In this document: piece by piece, positions 1 to 7,965 of the stretch
How the letters are laid out: each line of letters begins with the position of its first letter
Numbering within the stretch: position 1 is the first letter of the stretch
Assembly (NCBI GenBank): GCA_019429275.1
Contig: JAHYJC010000039.1
Location: 1-40,402 of the forward strand
Source: Lentimicrobium sp.
GTDB taxonomy: Bacteria; Bacteroidota; Bacteroidia; Bacteroidales; Lentimicrobiaceae
Direction: 5' to 3'
DNA: 40,402 bases
Position numbers and translations under genes: made by a program
Notes under the pieces: model-generated
What the model saw: the letters and a program-made list of their open reading frames with translations, nothing else
The model's database searches: none
Told to the model about the DNA's origin: nothing

Positions 1-3000
1 CTTCACCGGTAACCTGAACAGGACCAGCAAAAGTTTCGCAAGGATAATATGTCCATACATAGCTCATCTTGGCCGACATACCTGTTGAATAAACAGCAGC
101 TACTTCAGCAAGATAATCCTGACCTGCTACGAGGTTCTCGGTATTGTACTGATAGAAAGTATTCTCGGTATCGGTCATAAATACACCATCGAGCCATACT
201 TTGTAGTTCTGAAGTTCACGTGTGGCAGCATTGTCTGCTTTGACCATCTTGAATCTCCACCAGGCGCCATTTGCATTGATATCAACTATCATGGTGTTGC
301 CATCATCTGTCAATTCAAATAGATAAGTGATAGAAGCTGGTGCATCATTTGGATTGATAAGTTCTCCGCCATTGTATACTTTGGGCAGGCCCAGAAAGGC
401 ACCGACGCCATTAAGTGTAATAGTACCTGCAACTTCATCGAAATCAAAAGTTGCATTTGCGCTTCCATCATGCGGGGCAACGGGAATACCACATTCATAA
501 TTTACCCCTTGCCATGGTTCAAGGAAGGTTAAGTCATCTAATTCATTGTCGAAAGAGCCATCAGCGCGGAAGATGTATCTGTCGTCCCAGAAACAACTTC
601 TTACTTCGAGGTCGATTCCACCTACTGACCACCATGACATATCGCCCTGAGCAGGACCAACACCCATAGAGCCAAGCTCAGCGGCTACCTGCCATGTGCC
701 TTGCAACGGAGAAGCAGGGCCACCAACACCGCCCCAGCTTGCAAAACCAGCAGGATTGACATAAAGATCAGTAACCGGTAGAAGCTGTTCCTGTAGCAAC
801 CATACAAAATTTTCAGGTGATTCGATCAGGTATCCAGCAAGGTTGATTGGCTCAAACCCGGCTTTGTTCACTGAGATATCATAGGTTCCTTTGCGGAATT
901 CATTCCATATAAAGTAACCTGATGCATTGAGTGTAGTTTCATAAACAAGACCAAGGTCAGGTTCGGAAGTGTTGGCAAACAAAACTATTGTTCCGGCCGG
1001 ACTGTCTTGTGAGTTGGTCGATACCGTAACGCTTACCTGTGTAATCATGTCTTTATCGAGGCAGTTAGAGAAGGCAATTCCGGATGCATTGTTGTCATAT
1101 TCGGCAACAACGCCCCATTTGTAAACACCGGCATCCACGCTACCCCAGGTATTATCCGTAAACTGCTCATCAAGGGTGTAGCCCAAAAATTGCAGGTCTC
1201 CGGTTTCACAAGTGGTACGATAAATACTGAATCCATTCGGCACGCCACCATTGGCATTCCAAACGACTTGTACAACATTGCCGGAAAGTTCTGTTGCAAC
1301 AACATCAGTTGCCGCGTAGGGGAATTCAAGCAAAGCAAAGTCATTGGTTACTGTTGCACCAAAAGGAACAGCAACGGCTTCAAGAGTTTGTGATTCGAAA
1401 GAATTGGCTTCAACCAGGTAATTGTAGGTACCTCCCACAACTTCACCCTGGTAGAAACCAGCGGCGTTGGTTGTGAAAGCAAAGCTAAAATTGCTGTTCG
1501 AAACGATGACAGTTGCACCGGCAATGGCTGCTCCTCCGTCGAAGGCCGTAACAGTGCCATTTACAAAACCACCTCCAGTGATGGTAACAGCATCTGAACA
1601 AACAGCCTCGCTGCAGCTTTCGGCGCCACTATCATAAATATAAGTGAGGCAGTATGAGTAAGTGCCAAACTCAAGGCTTTCGTCAAGGAAAGAAGAAACA
1701 GAACCAGTTGTGAAATCAAGCTCAGTATATGTCTGACCATTTCGATAAATACGTAAAGCTGAGATGGTATCCAGGGCAGCAGCATCAACATTTGTCCAGG
1801 TCAGGTTGATGTCAAGTGAACCAATAACCTGTTCTGCAACGAAAGCTTCAGGCGTTGCGTAATTATCGCAGGCAACATATTTCCATGTAAATTCAGCAGT
1901 AGCTGACTGGCCTGTTGTGAAAACAGCCGCAACACCGGTGGTGTATGTTTCGCCATCAACCAGGGTTTCGCCAAATCCGCCGTGTTGGTATACATTCTCA
2001 GACTGTTCACCTATCAGGATTCCGTCGAGGAAGATTTTGTAGGTTTCTAAGGAACGGTTGCTGAAACCTTCCTTAACCATTTTAAATCTCCACCAGCCAC
2101 CACCAATACTGATGTCAAGGATCATGGTGTTTCCTCCATCGGTTAATTGTGCAAGATATGTAATCGATGATGGGGCATTGTTAGGATTGTTCAACTCTCC
2201 GCCGTTATATACTTTAGGAATGCCCAAATAGGCACCAATACCATTGAGTGTAATAGTGCCGGCGCTTTCATTGTATTCGTACGTAGCATCAGCAGAACCA
2301 TCATGGGGTGCCACCGGAGTTCCACAATTATACCAGCCACCTTGCCACGGTTCGAGGAAAGTCAGGCCATCCATTACATTTTGGAATGAGCCATCAGCGT
2401 TGAAAATATATTTATCGTCGAAGAAGCAGGCACGTGCCGCAAGTTCTCCGGCAGGAACCGACCACCAACTCATGTCGCCCTGAACAGGGCCAACACCAAA
2501 TGATCCGGGCTCGTTGGCTACCATCCATGTACCTTCCAGAGGTGATGCTGAGCTCCAGCTTGCCAATCCTGTTGGCGTAACATAAAGGCTTGCTGGTGTG
2601 GCAAGGGTTTCGACAAGTAACCAACTGAACGAAGTTTCATCAAAAATATCGACGCCGGTTTCCGATATTGTTCCATAACCTGGTAAGCTCACTTCAATAT
2701 CGTAAGTTCCTTTGCGGAAACTGTCCCATGTGTAAATGCCATCTGCACCTAAAGTTGTGGCATATGTCAATTCGGGTGACTCGTCAACATTGGTAAACAC
2801 GACTGAGGTCCCGGCAGGACTATCAGCTGAATTGAGGACTGCAGTGACATCAACCATGGTAAACATATCTTTGTCGATCGGGTTCGAAGCAACAGGATCT
2901 GATTGATTGAGATCATATACAGCAACAACATACCATTTGTAAACACCCCAATCCTGCATACTCCATCCGAAATCGACGAACTGCATTTGTGAAGTAGTAC

Positions 3001-5248
3001 CAATCATTTCCATTGCTCCGGGAAGGTAAGATTTTTTACGCCAGATCTGAAATTCGACCAGGGCGCGAGCATTGGCTGCCGGATCAAAGCTGTATTGGAT
3101 GAGTATGTTTTCACCAAATACGCTTGCTGTAACAACTGCAACGGGATAGGCTGTTTCAAACAGCATAAAGTCGGTGGTTTGAGTGGCCCCATAAGCTACG
3201 GCTATTCCTGTTTCTTCAGCACTTATGTAGCCATTGGCAGCAACGCTGATATTATAAGTACCGGCAAAAACATCAGCTGTATAGTTGCCATTGGCATTGG
3301 TAGTGGTGGAATATGACTGCATTTCACCAAACTCATCCACGCCGGTCATGGTAACAGTAGCACCGGCAATATCATCACCAGTATTCAGGTCAGAAACATG
3401 ACCATTTAGAGTGCCTTCACCTGTGACCCGGGCAGTAAAAGTGGCTGAGAAGCCAGATTCCCCCTCATCATAAATTGAGGTTACATTATAATTATAACCT
3501 GCCATATTATAGGCAGGAGCTGCATCGGTGTATGCAGTTTGGGTTATCATTGTACTATTGATCATAACCCCGTCGCGATAAACATTGTAACCAAGAAATG
3601 CACGATTAACAGGACTTTCCCAGGACAGTACAACATCCTCACCTTCATAAACTTCTGCATTGCCGTTTAAACCGGTTGGTGGATTTAAAGTTGTCGTGAA
3701 TCCCCATATCTCCGGATTAATAGTTGTACCGTTATTATTTCGGGTATTTACCTGCCAGAAATATTGAAGATTCGGTTGCAGATTCGCTAAAGTATAAGCG
3801 CCCGGGACAGATGCTTCCTTCACCATTTTATATCTCCACCAGCCACCACCGATACTGATATCAAGGATCATAGTGTTTCCACCATCGGTGAATGAAGCAA
3901 GATATGTAATCGATGACGGGGCATTGTTTGGATTGCTCAACTCTCCACCATTGTAAACTTTGGGAATGCCCAGATAGGCACCAACACCATTGAGGGTAAT
4001 TGTGCCGGCACTTGCATTGTAATCGTAAGTAGCATCAGCAGAACCATCATGGGGTGCCACCGGAGTTCCGCAATTATACCAGCCACCTTGCCACGGTTCG
4101 AGGAAAGTCAGGCCATCCATTACATTTTGGAATGAACCATCAGCGTTGAAAACATATTTATCGTCGAAGAAGCAGGCACGTGCCGCAAGTTCTCCGGCAG
4201 GAATTGACCACCAACTCATGTCGCCCTGAACAGGGCCAACACCAAATGATCCGGGCTCATTGGCAACCTTCCAGGTGCCTTCAAGGGGAGATAGGGTTTC
4301 TGTAATAGCACTTGTCCAGTCAACAACAACATTAGCAGGAGGATAAGTTGTTCCAAGAATTACCTGATATTCCAGTGTATTGGCACCAAACGTCCACTCA
4401 AGTTCCATTCCGTTAATGATGTCTGTAGCTCCATCAGCAGGCGCCACATAAACAGCAGCATCGGCAGATGGCATGGCCACAGCCGTAATATTAAGATCAA
4501 ATGTTGCACCGGTCGTGCTTACTACAAGAAAGTAATCACCGGCAAACATTTCAAGGTTTGTCGCCACACCTTCTGCAGCATAAATCTCATTGCCTGCGCG
4601 AGGACCATCATTGGGCGCAAAATCAGCTTCATAAATAGCCATTTTGGCATTAGCAGCTGTAAGATTCACTGAAACCAGCTGATCTGATGCAAGGCTAAAA
4701 CTGTAAACCGCATCAAATCCATCAGTTACAGGTCCTGCCAAAGTGTAATTATTTACAAAACCGGCAGTTGAAACGCCGGAAAGGTTAACCGGAAAACCAG
4801 CTACCAGAAATGGATCTTCATAAACATCACCTTCAACAGGCGTGTATGCATTGGCTGAGACCGGCGCAAACACAACATTGCGTGATCCGTCAAACAGTAT
4901 GGCTATCTGTCCGGTGACATTTCCTGCCGGAACATTGCTTTGTAGGAAAACACCGAAATCAGCAGTTGCGCCTGCTGCAATTGTTAAGGGTAGAAATGGA
5001 AGATCCAGGCCAAAAGCTTCCGGATTGTCAGTTTCAATATTGGTAATGAATAGTGTAACAGGTGAAGTGTTCTCCAATGTTACTGTTAAAGGTTCCATCC
5101 ACGCACCTATAGGTCTGTCACCAAGGTTGAGCACCTGTGGTGTAATCGTGAGGCTTGCCTGAGCCATCAGCTGGGCAGTTCCAAACAACAGCATTACTGT
5201 CATCATTAATGAACCAAGCCAGCGTAAAAAGGTAGTTTTTACGTACAT
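1..5248 (-). CDS. Giant secreted modular protein with fn3, carboxypeptidase-regulatory and 158-aa modules (3' end outside window)
   Basis: Seen: an uninterrupted minus-strand reading frame of 1749 codons from the ATG at 5248 to the left edge, with no stop. Residues 1-30 form a Sec signal peptide with a hydrophobic core, cleaved near LMA-QA. Residues ~31-135 resemble an ASPM/Hydin-like beta-sandwich and ~136-265 a pre-peptidase C-terminal type domain. Repeating blocks follow: fibronectin-III-like halves, a carboxypeptidase-regulatory-like domain (GATVTMTG...NGNYTADVFAGTYNI), another fn3-like domain, a second regulatory-like domain (FRKGTYDI), and a 158-residue module present three times (residues 320-477, 902-1059, 1513-1670). 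The block period is 582 then 611 codons. Inference: a cell-surface or released adhesin or glycan-binding protein. A T9SS sorting domain is expected at the missing C-terminus but not seen. No catalytic domain is recognised in the visible part. No convincing promoter was found upstream. Confidence 0.9.
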   Translation of the reverse strand, partial: MYVKTTFLRWLGSLMMTVMLLFGTAQLMAQASLTITPQVLNLGDRPIGAWMEPLTVTLENTSPVTLFITNIETDNPEAFGLDLPFLPLTIAAGATADFGVFLQSNVPAGNVTGQIAILFDGSRNVVFAPVSANAYTPVEGDVYEDPFLVAGFPVNLSGVSTAGFVNNYTLAGPVTDGFDAVYSFSLASDQLVSVNLTAANAKMAIYEADFAPNDGPRAGNEIYAAEGVATNLEMFAGDYFLVVSTTGATFDLNITAVAMPSADAAVYVAPADGATDIINGMELEWTFGANTLEYQVILGTTYPPANVVVDWTSAITETLSPLEGTWKVANEPGSFGVGPVQGDMSWWSIPAGELAARACFFDDKYVFNADGSFQNVMDGLTFLEPWQGGWYNCGTPVAPHDGSADATYDYNASAGTITLNGVGAYLGIPKVYNGGELSNPNNAPSSITYLASFTDGGNTMILDISIGGGWWRYKMVKEASVPGAYTLANLQPNLQYFWQVNTRNNNGTTINPEIWGFTTTLNPPTGLNGNAEVYEGEDVVLSWESPVNRAFLGYNVYRDGVMINSTMITQTAYTDAAPAYNMAGYNYNVTSIYDEGESGFSATFTARVTGEGTLNGHVSDLNTGDDIAGATVTMTGVDEFGEMQSYSTTTNANGNYTADVFAGTYNISVAANGYISAEETGIAVAYGATQTTDFMLFETAYPVAVVTASVFGENILIQYSFDPAANARALVEFQIWRKKSYLPGAMEMIGTTSQMQFVDFGWSMQDWGVYKWYVVAVYDLNQSDPVASNPIDKDMFTMVDVTAVLNSADSPAGTSVVFTNVDESPELTYATTLGADGIYTWDSFRKGTYDIEVSLPGYGTISETGVDIFDETSFSWLLVETLATPASLYVTPTGLASWSSASPLEGTWMVANEPGSFGVGPVQGDMSWWSVPAGELAARACFFDDKYIFNADGSFQNVMDGLTFLEPWQGGWYNCGTPVAPHDGSADATYEYNESAGTITLNGIGAYLGIPKVYNGGELNNPNNAPSSITYLAQLTDGGNTMILDISIGGGWWRFKMVKEGFSNRSLETYKIFLDGILIGEQSENVYQHGGFGETLVDGETYTTGVAAVFTTGQSATAEFTWKYVACDNYATPEAFVAEQVIGSLDINLTWTNVDAAALDTISALRIYRNGQTYTELDFTTGSVSSFLDESLEFGTYSYCLTYIYDSGAESCSEAVCSDAVTITGGGFVNGTVTAFDGGAAIAGATVIVSNSNFSFAFTTNAAGFYQGEVVGGTYNYLVEANSFESQTLEAVAVPFGATVTNDFALLEFPYAATDVVATELSGNVVQVVWNANGGVPNGFSIYRTTCETGDLQFLGYTLDEQFTDNTWGSVDAGVYKWGVVAEYDNNASGIAFSNCLDKDMITQVSVTVSTNSQDSPAGTIVLFANTSEPDLGLVYETTLNASGYFIWNEFRKGTYDISVNKAGFEPINLAGYLIESPENFVWLLQEQLLPVTDLYVNPAGFASWGGVGGPASPLQGTWQVAAELGSMGVGPAQGDMSWWSVGGIDLEVRSCFWDDRYIFRADGSFDNELDDLTFLEPWQGVNYECGIPVAPHDGSANATFDFDEVAGTITLNGVGAFLGLPKVYNGGELINPNDAPASITYLFELTDDGNTMIVDINANGAWWRFKMVKADNAATRELQNYKVWLDGVFMTDTENTFYQYNTENLVAGQDYLAEVAAVYSTGMSAKMSYVWTYYPCETFAGPVQVTGE
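239..712 (-). repeat. 158-codon module, copy 3 (most diverged)
   Basis: Residues 1513-1670, 474 bp, from SPLQGTW to WWRFKMVK. It keeps the same landmarks with substitutions (AELGSMGVGPAQGD, VRSCFWDDRYIFRADGS, EPWQGVNYECGIPVAPHDGS). It lies between NPAGFASW and LQNYKVWLDG, the same position in an fn3-like domain as copy 2. Confidence 0.82.
2072..2545 (-). repeat. 158-codon module, copy 2
   Basis: Residues 902-1059, again exactly 474 bp, from SPLEGTW to WWRFKMVK. Counted by eye it differs from copy 1 at about 39 of 474 bases, and most differences lie in the two ends. It sits between TPTGLASW and LETYKIFLDG, the two halves of an fn3-like domain. Confidence 0.85.
3818..4291 (-). repeat. 158-codon module, copy 1 (N-terminal)
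   Basis: Residues 320-477 of the giant protein, from SPLEGTW to WWRYKMVK, exactly 474 bp. Landmarks are GVGPVQGDMSWWS, ARACFFDDKYVFNADGS, LEPWQGGWYNCGTPVAPHDG and GAYLGIPKVYNGGEL. It lies between an fn3-like half ending DWTSAITET and one starting AYTLANLQPNLQYFWQV. From memory, modules of this type are common in secreted proteins of marine Bacteroidetes, some of them GH16 enzymes; the function is not known to me. Confidence 0.85.
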
Positions 5249-6000
5249 GATTGATTTGAATTAGTTAATAAAAAAAAATGGATTATTTTGAAAATATGTT
5301 AGTTGTTCACGACAATTCTGCAATGAAAATCCTTAAGAATCATCAAAAGCTAAAATAAATGAGAACAATAGAACAATTTGGATCATTTACGAATAGTTGT
5401 AAAAAAATAAAAATCCTCTCTGCCTTTCTTCATTTTTAAAAAAGATTGGCCTGAAAGCGAAGAAGACAGGCTTCAAACAGTATTAAGAAAAGGATAAAAT
5501 CACAAAAAATCAAAATTTTTAATGATTGCTCCAGACTTATTAAGGGATAAAATAATAATGTGTTAAAGTTATTTCTAATTATTGTTACAATCTGCAATTT
5601 TAGTATGTATATACTCTATACAATATGTAAATAGTTTGTTCCCTATAGTATTTTCTCCTAGTAACATACAGATATACAAGGTAATAGTATCCATTTGTCA
5701 TCAGTAATTTAGTTCTGTGAATATGTAGTTGTATAGATAATGTAAATAACTCAGCAATGTTTTCTGGTTTAAAACAGGTGTTTTATATGTCTTTTATGGC
5801 CTGTTTCATTTAAAAAAAAATGCAGATGGCACCATTTTTCACTCCGATGAACTTTTCACCAGCGATGAATTGAAAAGTGTTGATTTCTAATTTTGTAACA
5901 GATTTATGTTTAGTCACGTATTGACAAAAATAAATATATCACGCTCTATTTAATTTCTATATTGCCAACCACTATAAATTTTTTATTTTCTAAGGGTTTT
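5249..6000. other. Gene-free AT-rich intergenic region
   Basis: About 750 bp between the start of the giant gene and the stop of the SRAP-like gene, both minus strand. No ORF with recognisable protein character, tRNA or convincing TAnnTTTG promoter was found. It holds a 7-bp hairpin (5772-5778 with 5800-5806) whose minus-strand side runs into TTTT, possibly a weak terminator for the SRAP gene, and the small repeat structure listed at 5836-5878. Confidence 0.6.
5836..5878. repeat. Imperfect tandem repeat overlapping an inverted repeat
   Basis: TTTTCAC-TC-CGATGAA (5836-5851) is followed after one base by TTTTCAC-CAG-CGATGAA (5853-5869). ACTTTTCA (5851-5858) is the exact reverse complement of TGAAAAGT (5871-5878). 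It could be a protein-binding site or a small hairpin; its function is unknown. Confidence 0.4.
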
Positions 6001-6828
6001 TTATTCCACATTACCGTTTGCCAATTCTCCCAGTGTTCTGGTGTTATTGTCAGGCTTTTTCTTATGGCCATAGTGCGATTGCACTTTCAGTGGAGAAGGG
6101 AATTCCTCAGGCCAGAGTTTTGGACCCACAGGTTTGAGCATATCCTTTGAGTATGATCCTGATTGATCGATCTGGTTGCTTACCGGCCAGGCATTCATTT
6201 GTTTCGAGGGATGCCTGACAAGCATTCGAAGAATTTCAGCCAGACTCAGAGTTTGTTTCAGCCAGCGCGATTCCTGTCCATAAGGTAGGATAACCGGCAT
6301 ACGCGATGATGGAAGACTTCGGACCAAAGCATTGGCTGCTACAGTAATGATGGTGAAGGAATGATGCTCTGTCAGCGAGAAGGGATCTTTCCAGATGTCA
6401 TATAATCCCGCAAATCCCAGTGGATGCCGATGTTCTCTGAGGTAAAAAAGGTAAGGCCTGAGGAAGATGCCGGGTTGCCTGTCGATGTAAGCATCTGCTA
6501 TGACAATGCAGCGCTGCAGGAAAAGCGGTTTTTGAAAGGCCGGCTTCAGGAAAATGGCTTTCGATCCTTTAAAATCAGGATTGTTTTCAGGATTTTTATC
6601 GCCTTCGGCCCTTGCATTAATGAGTTGAATTTTACTTTTTGCCCATGCCGGCGTCAGTCCAAAAGTTGAAAGCGTGAACTCAGCAGGGTTCTGTTGGGTG
6701 ATGATGAGTGATGTATCTCCCGCCGAAACAACAAGAGGAGCTTCCCATTCCACTGAAGGTGAGGCTTTTGAACCGAAATGGGTTTCTATTGTTTCGAGGT
6801 TGCTTGCCAGTATATATGTGTGGATCAT
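6001..6828 (-). CDS. SRAP (HMCES/YedK-like) family protein lacking the catalytic Cys2
   Basis: Family: SRAP proteins crosslink to abasic sites in single-stranded DNA through Cys2 after removal of Met1, with conserved Asn, Glu and His helpers. Seen: 275 aa with the family framework, FGLTPAWAKS, INARAE (N71), CIVIADAY, FAGLYDIWKD and SFTIITVAANA...RMPVILP. The protein begins MIHTY, so Cys2 is replaced by Ile; the Glu of the ADGFYEW motif aligns with D116, and the His of HDRMP aligns with S174. Upstream in frame there is a TAA and no alternative ATG, so a Met-Cys start cannot be recovered. Inference: a non-crosslinking paralogue, or one with altered chemistry, that may still bind DNA. The reading frame is intact, so it is probably not a pseudogene. 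It diverges from the OmpA-like gene. Confidence 0.8.
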   Translation of the reverse strand: MIHTYILASNLETIETHFGSKASPSVEWEAPLVVSAGDTSLIITQQNPAEFTLSTFGLTPAWAKSKIQLINARAEGDKNPENNPDFKGSKAIFLKPAFQKPLFLQRCIVIADAYIDRQPGIFLRPYLFYLREHRHPLGFAGLYDIWKDPFSLTEHHSFTIITVAANALVRSLPSSRMPVILPYGQESRWLKQTLSLAEILRMLVRHPSKQMNAWPVSNQIDQSGSYSKDMLKPVGPKLWPEEFPSPLKVQSHYGHKKKPDNNTRTLGELANGNVE

Positions 6829-7139
6829 GATTAGATGCTGATCAAAATTCAGATTATAATATAGGCATTATTTCAGGAAAGCAGAGGATAATATGTAAAT
6901 CTTTGGTTAAATATATTTTTATCAAAAATTTTTGCATTGCAAAGTCAGGCATTAGCCTTTATTTTTTATATATTTATAGTCTTCTACCCGGGTAAACCGT
7001 TTACTTCCATCACTGCCAGCTATTCCCGCAGGAATAAATTCATTTTTATTTGAAAAAAGAGTTGTTAACAGGCATTTTCAGCAATTTACAGGATAAAATA
7101 TTGGGTTATAACTCCTTTTAAATTTTAAAACATGATTGT
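6829..7139. other. Divergent intergenic region between SRAP-like and OmpA-like genes
   Basis: 311 bp, strongly AT-rich. It should carry promoters for both divergent genes, but no exact TAnnTTTG element was found on either strand. It contains overlapping palindromes at 6923-6943 and a hairpin TATTCC-CGCA-GGAATA at 7021-7036 in the presumed leader of the OmpA-like gene. Confidence 0.55.
6923..6943. promoter_or_regulatory. Overlapping perfect palindromes, candidate operator
   Basis: CAAAAATTTTTG (6923-6934, 12-bp palindrome) shares four bases with TTTGCA-T-TGCAAA (6931-6943, 13-bp palindrome). The site lies between two divergent starts, 95 bp from one and 197 bp from the other. Its use as a binding site is inference, and AT-rich DNA produces such palindromes by chance. 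Confidence 0.35.
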
Positions 7140-7949
7140 ATGAAAAAAACACTGGCAATTGCAGGTCTTGCACTCTGGATGATAGGTTCGGGGTGGTATT
7201 ACACCTGCAAAATTAAAGAACGATGTTACGATGGTTCCTCACCTGGCCACTCAGAAACAGAAGTAAACCAAAGCGGAATAATTGCAGATTATCCGCTGAT
7301 GTTTGATTGGGAAAGTGAAAAACCAATGATAGGAACTGGATTTGTAGTCTGGCGCGATTCTCTTGCATCGCTGATAAAACCAGGAAGCAAACTAAAACTT
7401 TCCGGATTATTCAGCCCTGAAGAAAAGAATCTTACCAGCGAACAGGATCTTGGCCTTGCACGGGCAAGATTGGCAAGAACTCTTTTCTCCGGTGTTCCTG
7501 ATTCTCTCATCTTAATTGAAAGCCGGACTGATGGCGGGTTATTGGCCTCTGCGGGTTCAAAACTGGCTGCTGTGGATATTTCTGTGGTAGAAACTGTATC
7601 TAACGAAGTTGAAGAGATTGGTAGCTTCACAATCAATTTCCCGAGCAATTCTGCCGCCCGGATTTCTGATCCTGCAACAGACATTTATCTTGATAAACTT
7701 GTGGAAGTTTTAAAGAATTCTGATAAAACAATCGAAATCACAGGCCACACCGATAATATCGGGACAAATGAAATAAACGAGAAAATGGGATTAATGAGAG
7801 CCAATGCAATTAGGTCTGTGCTGATTTCCAAAGGTGTGCCTGCCGCGAAAATATTAACATTTTCAAAAGGTGAGGAGTTGCCTGCATTTTCAAATGATAC
7901 TGAGGAAGGCCGGTCAAAAAACCGCAGAATTGAAATAATTGTCAAATAA
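7140..7949 (+). CDS. OmpA-family envelope protein
   Basis: 269 aa. The N-terminus (MKKTLAIAGLALWMIGSGWY) is a signal anchor or signal peptide. Residues ~160-269 form an OmpA-like peptidoglycan-binding domain, with FTINFPSNSA, ITGHTDNIG and the closing NRRIEIIVK motif. Residues ~45-155 look like a second, degenerate copy of the fold (PLMFDWESEKP ... LARARLARTLF ... LIESRTDG). Inference: a periplasmic or outer-membrane protein that contacts peptidoglycan. The next gene starts 16 bp after its stop, so the two are probably co-transcribed. The start ATG follows an AT-rich leader without a clear Shine-Dalgarno. Confidence 0.85.
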   Translation: MKKTLAIAGLALWMIGSGWYYTCKIKERCYDGSSPGHSETEVNQSGIIADYPLMFDWESEKPMIGTGFVVWRDSLASLIKPGSKLKLSGLFSPEEKNLTSEQDLGLARARLARTLFSGVPDSLILIESRTDGGLLASAGSKLAAVDISVVETVSNEVEEIGSFTINFPSNSAARISDPATDIYLDKLVEVLKNSDKTIEITGHTDNIGTNEINEKMGLMRANAIRSVLISKGVPAAKILTFSKGEELPAFSNDTEEGRSKNRRIEIIVK

Positions 7950-7965
7950 TCTAAAAACATCAAAT

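Noticed and set aside
2050-2560. TCAGCA occurring on both sides of module copy 2, like a target-site duplication
   Set aside because: The two copies lie in different reading frames, so precise excision would not restore the fn3 frame; six bases can also recur by chance.
310-3316. Several open frames of 60-100 codons in other frames of the giant gene
   Set aside because: They are low-complexity shadows of the 1749-codon frame, whose translation shows consistent domain structure.
6829-6870. An upstream start that could give the SRAP protein a Met-Cys N-terminus
   Set aside because: The in-frame upstream codons reach TAA without any ATG, GTG or TTG before a Cys codon in a suitable place.
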